NCBI GenBank assembly: GCA_009937555.1
Contig: JAACFD010000037.1
Span: forward strand, 1 to 11,353
Source of the DNA: Chlamydiales bacterium
GTDB taxonomy: Bacteria; Chlamydiota; Chlamydiia; Chlamydiales; JAACFD01
Reading direction: 5' to 3'
DNA: 11,353 nt
The position numbers were made by a program, and so were the translations under genes. Shown here one piece after another: positions 1 through 6,340 of this stretch. The notes beneath the pieces were generated by a model. The model was not told the origin of the DNA. It ran no database searches and worked only from the letters and a program-made list of their open reading frames with translations. Position 1 is the first letter of the stretch. Each line of letters opens with the position of its first letter.

Positions 1-224
1 CCAAGCTGAGAACGAGTTTGTATATTCCAACGCATAGGTACTTTTAGTAAAAAGTACATACAAATCGCTGCTACCCCAACAAGCTGAGTTAACATTGTCA
101 AAGGCTTAGGTACAACTAGCTGAAAAAAACCACGAGTAAATGCAAAGAAAAAAAGAAGGCTAATAAGCCCTTGTTTTGTCTGTTCAAAAGTTTTCTTATG
201 GTTAAATGCTAAAGTAAATTCCAT
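1..224 (-). CDS. 5' end of a putative membrane protein (partial)
   Basis: This is an open reading frame of 74 codons plus two bases, starting at the ATG at 224-222 and still open at the left edge of the window. I see a short polar N-terminus (MEFTLAFNHKKTFEQTKQ), then hydrophobic stretches at about residues 19-38 and 42-62, which look like two membrane segments separated by a short loop containing PKP. An ACAGGG ribosome-binding site (237-232) precedes the start by 7 nt and lies at the end of the phosphatase gene, whose stop is 4 nt upstream, so the two are probably co-transcribed and translationally coupled. At the end of a glycan operon, a multi-pass protein could be an O-antigen polymerase, ligase or flippase. 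Too little is present to choose, and no family motif was recognised. The reading frame is well supported; the function is inference from position. Confidence 0.72.
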   Translation of the reverse strand, partial: MEFTLAFNHKKTFEQTKQGLISLLFFFAFTRGFFQLVVPKPLTMLTQLVGVAAICMYFLLKVPMRWNIQTRSQL

Positions 225-228
225 TGAT

Positions 229-789
229 TTACCCTGTCTGCAGGGTAGACTTATCTACATTTATTTCAGTATAACTTAGGTTATCAACTGGAAATTTATG
301 CAGACATTTTAAATTACCATATTCCAACTTGCTTAAAATAGCTCTAATCCATACACCATGGCCAAAAAGCAATATTCTTTCATGGTCTTGGAGACTCTTT
401 AAAAAACTAACAATCCTTTGCTCAAAATCAAGTAAACTTTCTCCAAAGATTGTTTCTTCAGGATATTCGAGGGCTTTCTCCCACAACTCCTGAATATTCT
501 TACGGTGTATTCCTTCAAGATTCTCTCCAAAGTCTAATTCATCCATACGATTATCTTCGTCTAAGTCTCTTGGGGAAAAGCCATGCAAATAAGCAGTCTC
601 TTTTGTTCGCTTTAAAGAGCTTGTGTATACCTTATCAAAGGGCTTTAACTGATCAATAAAATTTTTATTCTCTTTAATTTTCTCAAGCTCTTCACCTTCT
701 GGATAGATGATAGAGATATCTTTTCTCCCTTGAAGCAACTTTAAGTAGTTCCATTTTGTCTTTGCATGTCGAATAGCTATCAGTTGCAT
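229..789 (-). CDS. Histidine phosphatase (phosphoglycerate mutase-like) family protein
   Basis: The 186-residue product belongs to the histidine phosphatase superfamily, soluble enzymes that form a phospho-histidine and remove phosphate from small molecules. The catalytic set looks complete: RHAKT with nucleophile His8 and Arg7 near the N-terminus, a second Arg at 61 in SSLKRTKETA, the acidic Glu84 in MDELDFGENLEG, and the second His at 144 in LLFGHGVWIRAIL. I chose the ATG at 789 over an in-frame ATG at 813. A GAGGAG site (801-796) sits 6 nt ahead of it, RHAKT then begins at residue 7 as is usual, and the longer form would overlap the upstream gene. The stop is 4 nt before the next start. 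In this operon a sugar-phosphate or related glycan precursor is a plausible substrate, but that is inference. An alpha-ribazole-phosphatase or mutase role cannot be excluded from sequence alone. Confidence 0.88.
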   Translation of the reverse strand: MQLIAIRHAKTKWNYLKLLQGRKDISIIYPEGEELEKIKENKNFIDQLKPFDKVYTSSLKRTKETAYLHGFSPRDLDEDNRMDELDFGENLEGIHRKNIQELWEKALEYPEETIFGESLLDFEQRIVSFLKSLQDHERILLFGHGVWIRAILSKLEYGNLKCLHKFPVDNLSYTEINVDKSTLQTG

Positions 790-795
790 ATGACT

Positions 796-801
796 CTCCT
801 C
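796..801 (-). promoter_or_regulatory. Ribosome-binding site fixing the phosphatase start
   Basis: GAGGAG on the minus strand lies 6 nt before the ATG at 789. It overlaps the TGA stop (802-800) of the deacetylase-like gene, suggesting translational coupling. It argues against the upstream ATG at 813, which lies inside the preceding gene. Confidence 0.75.
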
Positions 802-2113
802 ATATAAATACACTTTCGTAAGCTGACTGGTAAGCCTCCCAGGCAGGTATTTTAAAGTGACTATTTTGCCAACTTATCACCAGATCTCCGCTGTATTGCC
901 TAACTAGGTTTTTTAAGCGTTCAATACGCTCTATTGCTTTAGAAACGGTAATAAAAGATAAATTAGCCTCAAGATATTGATCATGAATGATTAACGGACT
1001 TTCTTTCAAGTTTAACTTTTTTCTTGTATGGATATTAAAAGCAGAGTAACTGTAACAAGTTCCTGAAGAGAACCCCCATAAGTTTGGGAGAGCTGCTGAA
1101 GAAATTTCTTTATACCCCAGATCAGAAGCTAACTGCCATGTAGTTGGGTTTTCAAACTGTAGGTCTGGCAAACTTATCCGTTCAGCTTTGAGGGAGAACT
1201 GCTGTTCAAAAATATTTTTTTCTTCCTTTAGCAGTAATGACTGGTTATAGGAAGGATAAGTCCCCAACACTCCCACACTATGCCCTCTATTACTAATTTT
1301 ATTAGCAATATCTTGTGCATGACCCAAATCATAACTACAATCTCGGCCTACTTTTTTTTGCATCATGAAGTTAAACTGGCTAGTAACCCCCCACTTTTCA
1401 GACATACTCATAATATCTTCAAAGCTATCAAAGGGGTCTGCTTTCTTTCTAAGCTGCACATTAGAATAGGATAAAATATCTTTAAACGCATAGTTCCAGC
1501 TTTTATAAGAAAATAGATCCTTACACACACTGTACATAAGCTGTGAAGGAGAGCGCCATCGCTTTAAGTGTAAAACATTATGTAGTAATTTAAAGTTAAA
1601 GCTTTTTTTCTTACGCTCTTGTTGAACTCCTAGATAAGAAAGCATTTTCCATAAGCATTCCACGTACTCATTAACAACAGGTCTTTTATATAAATCACTA
1701 GAAATGATAAAGCTATTGCTCTTTTCATGGGCAGGCAAAACCGACTCCTCCCACCTAGTAAGCAAGAAAAAAGAGGAAGCAAATATATCAGCTCCACAAT
1801 TGATAGTATTTTGTGTAATAGAAAGGTAGTCTTCACCAAATATTATAGGAAGGCTGCGATCATAAATCGGACTTTGTCCTAAAATTTTTGTTCGTATAGG
1901 AAGATTTTCAGCTGATAAATAATCATTCCCTTTAATTTTAGCAAAAAAGTCATCCCTAATAATAAGCTCGTTACCATTCTCACAAACAATTCTATACTCT
2001 TGTTGCGGTGCTATAAATACTTGAAATTCCAAGCCTAGAAATTCCTCTAGTAAAATATCGAGGATATAACTCCTCTCAGAGAAAAACTTTTCCGGAACAA
2101 ATACTTGGAGCAT
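800..2113 (-). CDS. Polysaccharide deacetylase-like protein, probably catalytically inactive
   Basis: The 437-residue protein has the layout of large polysaccharide deacetylase-family proteins with an N-terminal DUF7033-like domain. The N-terminal domain spans about residues 10-165, with GADIFASSFFLLTRWEES at 107-124 and RPVVNEY at 144-150. A carbohydrate-esterase-4/NodB-like region follows at about 172-420, with DPFDSFEDIM (226-235), RGHSVG (276-281) and GFSSGTC (347-353). As I recall the family, the metal-binding HDVD is replaced by HNVL (178-181), the His of GLHxSY by Leu283, the His of the RxH element by Ser314, and the Arg of GFRxG by Ser349. The frame is nonetheless intact and of normal length, which suggests a retained non-catalytic role, for example glycan binding or a scaffold, rather than a decaying gene. 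No signal peptide is seen. It starts 13 nt after the wbpB/D stop with only a weak ribosome-binding site. Fold assignment is moderately sure; inactivity is inference. Confidence 0.78.
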   Translation of the reverse strand: MLQVFVPEKFFSERSYILDILLEEFLGLEFQVFIAPQQEYRIVCENGNELIIRDDFFAKIKGNDYLSAENLPIRTKILGQSPIYDRSLPIIFGEDYLSITQNTINCGADIFASSFFLLTRWEESVLPAHEKSNSFIISSDLYKRPVVNEYVECLWKMLSYLGVQQERKKKSFNFKLLHNVLHLKRWRSPSQLMYSVCKDLFSYKSWNYAFKDILSYSNVQLRKKADPFDSFEDIMSMSEKWGVTSQFNFMMQKKVGRDCSYDLGHAQDIANKISNRGHSVGVLGTYPSYNQSLLLKEEKNIFEQQFSLKAERISLPDLQFENPTTWQLASDLGYKEISSAALPNLWGFSSGTCYSYSAFNIHTRKKLNLKESPLIIHDQYLEANLSFITVSKAIERIERLKNLVRQYSGDLVISWQNSHFKIPAWEAYQSAYESVFI

Positions 2114-2126
2114 AGCTACTCATGGG

Positions 2127-3755
2127 TTAACAATTCAAAGCAAAGCTTTCCTGTTTATTTTCAGAGAAATCTAGTGAGTAATACTTTAGAGTATTACCAG
2201 AAAGAACATAACGCCCAGAAGCATCACTTTCTTCTAAATACTCACCCTCAGGGATTGATATAGGAAGGCCTAACCTTTCCCCTGCTATATTTACCCAACC
2301 TATTTGCTTTGCTGGATTACCAACAACAAGAGCAAAAGGGGGCACCTCTTTACAAACCACAGCACCAGCTCCTATAAAGCTATAAGCTCCTATAGTGATT
2401 CCACAGACTATTGTAGCATTCGCTCCTATAGTAGATCCACGTTTCAAGGCAGTCTTCACATACTCAGAGCGTCTATTGATTTCACTTCTTGGATTTTTTA
2501 TATTAGTGAATACTACACTGGGACCAATAAACACATAATCTTCACATTCAATTCCCGAATAAACGCTTACATTATTTTGTATTTTAACCTGCTTACCAAT
2601 CTTTACCCCATCACTAATAACAACATTTTGACCAACATTACAATTTTCTCCTAGAGATGCTCCTTTCATTATATGAGAGAAGTGCCAAATTTTTGTCCCC
2701 GGAGAAATCTCAGCACCATTATCAACACATGCTGTTTCGTGTGCAAAATACTTTGGCATTTCAAGAGAAATCATATTACCAGATTGTAACAAGCTCTTCT
2801 GAGCAGCATCTAAAACTCTCAAACCTTCTAGGCCTTCTGTACCTGATGTCTTTGGTTTTTGGCGAAGCTGGCAAGAACTTAAAAAATGAGAGCATTCATT
2901 AAGTAAAGGCTCTTTTTGATCTACTTTTATAAATTCTGCCTCGCTTTTCTCTACGTAGCTTTTACCTTCTTCTTTAAACAGCATTTTAGGAGAGTAAGAC
3001 AGTTTTTCATCCCATACTTTAGTATCATCAAAAATAAGGGCCCCTTTAGTTCCAATAATAGTTAACTTATGCTCTTTGAATGGTGATATCCAGCTTGCTG
3101 AAATACTAGCAGATCGATTCCCTGAAAATTTAAGATACAACTGACAAGTATCTTCAATCCCGTCATGCAAAAATGAAGAAGCATTGCAATTGACTGTTTG
3201 TGGGAGAGAACTCATAAATGATAATATCATTGAGATATCATGTGGAGCAAAGCTCCATAATACATTTTCTTCAGTTCTAAGCTTTCCAAGACTGAGTCTA
3301 TTGGAATTAATATGTAGTACATCTCCAATAAATTGCTCCTTTATAAGCTCCTGAATATGCTCAACAATCGGATGATACTGCAAGATATGCCCTACCATAA
3401 GAATAGCTTTTTTAGAGTCTGCTAAGCTAACTAATTCTTCAGCTTGCCCTACTTCTAAGCTAATAGGTTTTTCTATATAGACATCTTTTCCAGCTTCTAG
3501 TGCAGCTTTAGCTTGGCTGTAATGCATGACAGCAGGAGTAGCAATTACTACTTTCTTTACTGATCTATCTAGTAAAGTTTCACTAAAACTTAGGGAAACT
3601 TTCACCTCTGGATATAGATCTTGGTATTTTTTCAATGCCTCTCTAGAAGTATCTACAATAGTGTTTAGTGCAGATAACTGATGAAAGTTGCGTATAAGAT
3701 TTTTTCCCCAGTATCCACCACCAACTACTGCTACATCTGCTGATGTGTTAGCCAT
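2127..3755 (-). CDS. wbpB/wbpD: Fused UDP-GlcNAcA 3-dehydrogenase (WbpB/WlbA-type) and N-acetyltransferase (WbpD/WlbB-type)
   Basis: One 542-residue chain carries two enzymes. Residues 1 to about 335 are a Gfo/Idh/MocA oxidoreductase: nucleotide-binding VAVVGGGYWGKN at 8-19, EKP with the expected catalytic Lys at 96, GHILQYHP at 122-129, and FAPHDIS with the likely catalytic His172. Residues about 337 to 495 are a left-handed beta-helix acetyltransferase with hexapeptide repeats (KIWHFSHIMKGASLGENCNV at 355-374, then STIGANATIVCGITIGAYSF at 441-460) and VVGNPAK (477-483). By family, the first half oxidises C3 of UDP-GlcNAc-uronic acid using NAD and the second acetylates the 3-amino group made by the aminotransferase encoded just upstream. 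Residues 496-542 form an extra tail that I cannot assign. The ATG is 2 nt after the aminotransferase stop. Its site AGAGGGGG (3770-3763) is formed by the last codons of that gene. Related proteins are often separate polypeptides. Confidence 0.92.
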   Translation of the reverse strand: MANTSADVAVVGGGYWGKNLIRNFHQLSALNTIVDTSREALKKYQDLYPEVKVSLSFSETLLDRSVKKVVIATPAVMHYSQAKAALEAGKDVYIEKPISLEVGQAEELVSLADSKKAILMVGHILQYHPIVEHIQELIKEQFIGDVLHINSNRLSLGKLRTEENVLWSFAPHDISMILSFMSSLPQTVNCNASSFLHDGIEDTCQLYLKFSGNRSASISASWISPFKEHKLTIIGTKGALIFDDTKVWDEKLSYSPKMLFKEEGKSYVEKSEAEFIKVDQKEPLLNECSHFLSSCQLRQKPKTSGTEGLEGLRVLDAAQKSLLQSGNMISLEMPKYFAHETACVDNGAEISPGTKIWHFSHIMKGASLGENCNVGQNVVISDGVKIGKQVKIQNNVSVYSGIECEDYVFIGPSVVFTNIKNPRSEINRRSEYVKTALKRGSTIGANATIVCGITIGAYSFIGAGAVVCKEVPPFALVVGNPAKQIGWVNIAGERLGLPISIPEGEYLEESDASGRYVLSGNTLKYYSLDFSENKQESFALNC

Positions 3756-3757
3756 TC

Positions 3758-4864
3758 TTAGACCCCCTCTAAAACTAAAGATTCTTTTAAGCTATTTACA
3801 ACGCTTAACTGCTCATCTTGAGTTAAATATGGGTGCATAGGCAAGGATAGAACTTCACTTGCTGCCTTCTCTGCAACAGGGAAATCTCCAGGAGTATAAT
3901 CAAGGTGCTGATACATTTCCTGAGCAGGCATAATTCTTGGGTAATATATACCTGTAGGAACCCCTTTAGACTTCATCGATTCCATTATCTGCTGCCTCAT
4001 ATCCGAAGGAACTCTTATTGTATACTGTGCATAAACATGTTGATACCCATTTTGGACAAATGGAGTTACAACAGTATCTTTTAACTGCTCATTATAAAAC
4101 GCAGCTACTTCTCTTCGCAGCTTTAACTCGCGATTATAGTGCTTTAACTTTACTTGTACAACAGCAGCCTGTAGAGTGTCTAAACGACTGTTGATACCCT
4201 GAATTTTATAATCATGTCTAGCACCACCGTGAACTCTAATAGCTCTTAGCTTACTTGCATATGAATCACTATCTGTAAAGACAGCTCCACCATCACCATA
4301 ACAGGACAGAGGCTTAGCAGGAAAGAAGCTAGTAGAGGAGAATGCGAACTGACTACAGCTTTTTAAATCATTAGCCGTTGCCCCAAAACATTGCGCGGCA
4401 TCTTCTATTACCTCAATGCCATGTTTTTCAGAAATATCCTTGAGGCCTTCTACGTCTGGCATATGACCAAAAATGCCCACAGCAATAATAGCTTTAGTTT
4501 TACTACTAATTTTCTCTTCGATTTTACTTGGATCAATATTGTAGGTTTGAGGGTCGATATCTGCAAAAACAGGGGTTGCTCCAAGCAAAGAAATTACATC
4601 CGCCGTACTGATAAAGCTAAAGGGGGTTGTAATTACTTCATCTCCTTTACCCACTCCTAGAGCCATTAAAGACATTTGCAAACTATCAGTCCCATTAGCT
4701 GATGCTATACAGTGCTTAACTCCAACATAACTAGCTAACTCTTGTTCGAGCTCTTGCACTTCTTCCCCCATAATAAACCGACCTTTGTCGATCACCTTAT
4801 GAATAGCTTCATCCATTTCAGATTTCATAGACTCATATTGTCTTTTTACATCGATAAATTCCAT
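3758..4864 (-). CDS. wbpE: UDP-3-keto-GlcNAcA aminotransferase, DegT/DnrJ/EryC1/StrS family (WbpE-type)
   Basis: The 368-residue product is a pyridoxal-phosphate sugar aminotransferase of normal family length. Visible motifs are ANGTDSLQMSL (56-66), which holds the phosphate-binding residues, GDEVITTPFSFIST (74-87), IEDAAQ (153-158) with Asp155 facing the PLP ring nitrogen, and FFPAKPLSCYGDGG (180-193) with Lys184 as the PLP Schiff-base lysine. INSRLDTLQAAV further on is also typical. Its genomic partners, a WbpA-type dehydrogenase upstream and a WbpB/WbpD-type fusion downstream, point to amination of the 3-keto group of UDP-2-acetamido-3-keto-glucuronic acid, with glutamate as the likely donor. 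The start is well fixed: TAGGAG, which contains the wbpA stop codon, lies 5 nt before the ATG. Substrate assignment rests on context, because DegT enzymes with other sugar substrates look alike. Confidence 0.93.
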   Translation of the reverse strand: MEFIDVKRQYESMKSEMDEAIHKVIDKGRFIMGEEVQELEQELASYVGVKHCIASANGTDSLQMSLMALGVGKGDEVITTPFSFISTADVISLLGATPVFADIDPQTYNIDPSKIEEKISSKTKAIIAVGIFGHMPDVEGLKDISEKHGIEVIEDAAQCFGATANDLKSCSQFAFSSTSFFPAKPLSCYGDGGAVFTDSDSYASKLRAIRVHGGARHDYKIQGINSRLDTLQAAVVQVKLKHYNRELKLRREVAAFYNEQLKDTVVTPFVQNGYQHVYAQYTIRVPSDMRQQIMESMKSKGVPTGIYYPRIMPAQEMYQHLDYTPGDFPVAEKAASEVLSLPMHPYLTQDEQLSVVNSLKESLVLEGV

Positions 4865-4869
4865 AAATT

Positions 4870-4875
4870 CTCCTA
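4870..4875 (-). promoter_or_regulatory. Ribosome-binding site of wbpE overlapping the wbpA stop
   Basis: TAGGAG on the minus strand lies 5 nt before the wbpE ATG. Its first three bases are the TAG stop of wbpA, so ribosomes ending on wbpA release exactly over the next start site. Confidence 0.75.
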
Positions 4876-6234
4876 AGCTTTATAAACACCTGGCTGATCA
4901 GGGAAGGCATTTCTTGTATCAATAATAGGTACTTTTTTAGCTAAAATATCATTCACATCAAATTCTTTATGATGGGTAGCTAAAACAAAACAGTCGTATT
5001 CTTCAGAGTAAGGGCTAGACTCTTTTCCTTTAAACTGAGCATAATCTCTGTTATTAGGAATGACAGGAATAAAAGGATCGTGGTAATCAACTAAAGCGCC
5101 CTTTTTCTCTAGTAGCTCCATAATTTCTAAACTTGGACTTTCCCGCATGTCACCAATATTCGCCTTATAGGCAACTCCTAAAATCAAGACTTTGCTTCCT
5201 TTAAGAGGTTTTTTATGATCATTTAAACAGTCTTGTATTTTATCTACTACCCAGTTAGGCATGAAACGGTTAATCTCTCCTGCAAGCTCAATAAATCGTG
5301 TAGACACTCCTTCCTCTTTTGCTTTCCAGGTAAGGTAGAAAGGATCTATTGGGATACAATGTCCTCCTAGGCCAGGGCCTGGCCAAAAAGGCATGTAGCC
5401 AAACGGCTTAGTAGATGCGGCCTTAATAACTTCCCAGACATCAATATCCATTTTATCAAAAATCATTTTTAGCTCATTCACTAGAGCTATATTTACAGAG
5501 CGGAAAATATTTTCTAAAAGCTTTGAGGCTTCAGCTTCTCTTGCTGACTTTACTGTTACTATTGAAGAAATGCCAATTGAATAAACAGCCTCTCCCAGCT
5601 CTAAACTCTTGGGGCATATTCCTCCAAGGACTTTAGGTATATTTCTTGTATTATAAGTAGAGTTACCTGGGTCTTCTCTTTCTGGAGAGAAGCATAAGAA
5701 AACATCTTCTCCAACCTTAAGCGGACTTTTCTCTTCAATAATTGGCTTCACAACTTCTTCTGTAGTTCCGGGCCAGGTCGTGCTCTCTAAAGAAATAAGT
5801 GTCTGCGGTTTTAGGTAGGGAGCAATTGCTTCACAGGTTTTTATAACATATTCTAAATCAGGCTCTAGATGCTTTGTAAGAGGGGTAGGTACACAAATAA
5901 TAATAACATTACAGTCCGACACTTTAGAGAAATCTTGTGTAGCTTTTAGAAACCCTTTATCTACAGTTTGTTTAAAAGCCTTTTCATCTAAATGATCAAG
6001 ATAGTTTTTTCCTTCAGATATATTCTTGATTTTTTGCTCATCAACATCAAACCCTATGACATTTACTTTTTCTTGAGCAAAGACTAGTGAAAGAGGCAAG
6101 CCCACATACCCTAAACCAATGACTCCTAAGCAGATCTTTTTGCTCTTAATCTTAGAAACTGTAAGCTCTTCTACACCTATGGAGTACGAATTATTTTTCT
6201 CTGTTTCTGATATGGGTTCAACAATAGTAGTCAC
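4873..6234 (-). CDS. wbpA: UDP-N-acetyl-D-glucosamine 6-dehydrogenase (WbpA-type)
   Basis: The 453-residue protein is a UDP-sugar 6-dehydrogenase, which oxidises the C6 hydroxyl of UDP-GlcNAc to a carboxylate using two NAD. The N-terminal NAD domain has GVIGLGYVG (37-45) and CVPTPL (114-119). The middle has FSPEREDPGNS (182-192) and the substrate-lid helix KLLENIFRSVN (238-248). GPGLGGHCIPIDPFY (286-300) holds the catalytic Cys293. The LGGHCIPIDPFYL form resembles WbpA more than the VGGHCIAVDP of ManNAc dehydrogenase WecC, as recalled. The chosen start is a GTG, preceded at 5 nt by GAGGAG (6245-6240); a nearby ATG at 6247 is out of frame. About 30 residues precede the NAD-binding motif, slightly longer than usual. 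It heads the tight run wbpA-wbpE-wbpB/D and may have its own promoter in the 106-nt gap upstream. The product would feed WbpB. Confidence 0.93.
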   Translation of the reverse strand: MTTIVEPISETEKNNSYSIGVEELTVSKIKSKKICLGVIGLGYVGLPLSLVFAQEKVNVIGFDVDEQKIKNISEGKNYLDHLDEKAFKQTVDKGFLKATQDFSKVSDCNVIIICVPTPLTKHLEPDLEYVIKTCEAIAPYLKPQTLISLESTTWPGTTEEVVKPIIEEKSPLKVGEDVFLCFSPEREDPGNSTYNTRNIPKVLGGICPKSLELGEAVYSIGISSIVTVKSAREAEASKLLENIFRSVNIALVNELKMIFDKMDIDVWEVIKAASTKPFGYMPFWPGPGLGGHCIPIDPFYLTWKAKEEGVSTRFIELAGEINRFMPNWVVDKIQDCLNDHKKPLKGSKVLILGVAYKANIGDMRESPSLEIMELLEKKGALVDYHDPFIPVIPNNRDYAQFKGKESSPYSEEYDCFVLATHHKEFDVNDILAKKVPIIDTRNAFPDQPGVYKA

Positions 6235-6239
6235 AAGGG

Positions 6240-6245
6240 CTCCTC
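6240..6245 (-). promoter_or_regulatory. Ribosome-binding site selecting the GTG start of wbpA
   Basis: GAGGAG on the minus strand stands 5 nt before GTG at 6234-6232. The only nearby ATG (6247-6245) is in another frame, so this site decides the non-ATG start. Confidence 0.7.
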
Positions 6246-6260
6246 ATGCTTTATATAGTG

Positions 6261-6292
6261 ATAATAAAGTAGAGAAACTACACGAAATTCAA
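6261..6292 (-). promoter_or_regulatory. Possible sigma70-like promoter for wbpA operon
   Basis: In the gap between the GT4 gene and wbpA, the minus strand reads TTGAAT (6292-6287) as a -35 candidate. It is followed by either TTTATT (6268-6263, spacer 18) or TATTAT (6266-6261, spacer 20) as a -10 candidate. Initiation would fall about 20 nt before the GTG, leaving room for the ribosome-binding site. In AT-rich DNA such matches arise easily, so this is only a candidate. No clear terminator hairpin was seen in the gap, so read-through from upstream is also possible. Confidence 0.25.
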
Positions 6293-6340
6293 GAAAAACT
6301 CAAGTAGCAAATACCGCTCTAGGCCCCTTTACTGAGCACT

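Noticed and set aside
450..659. Plus-strand open frame opposite the phosphatase, and a similar one at 1280-1474
   Set aside because: Both are antisense shadows of well-supported genes, with low-complexity translations and no start signals.
790..813. Longer phosphatase form starting at ATG 813
   Set aside because: It would overlap the upstream gene, has no good ribosome-binding site, and puts 8 extra residues ahead of a normal N-terminus.
1630..1839. Minus-strand frame inside the deacetylase-like gene
   Set aside because: It is a second frame of the same strand within a gene that has clear domain signals; its hydrophobic translation is a by-product of AT-rich codons.
2304..2902. Plus-strand open frames opposite the fusion gene
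   Set aside because: They lie antisense to strongly supported coding sequence, have no family signal or ribosome-binding site, and look like shadows.
4391..4660. Plus-strand open frame opposite wbpE
   Set aside because: It is antisense to conserved PLP-enzyme motifs and has no supporting features.
6119..6307. Plus-strand frame spanning the wbpA start and the gap
   Set aside because: It is mostly antisense to the wbpA N-terminus, with no ribosome-binding site or recognisable protein.
6301..6340. Possible terminator after the GT4 gene
   Set aside because: Only short 3-4 bp stems could be drawn and no T-run follows on the minus strand.
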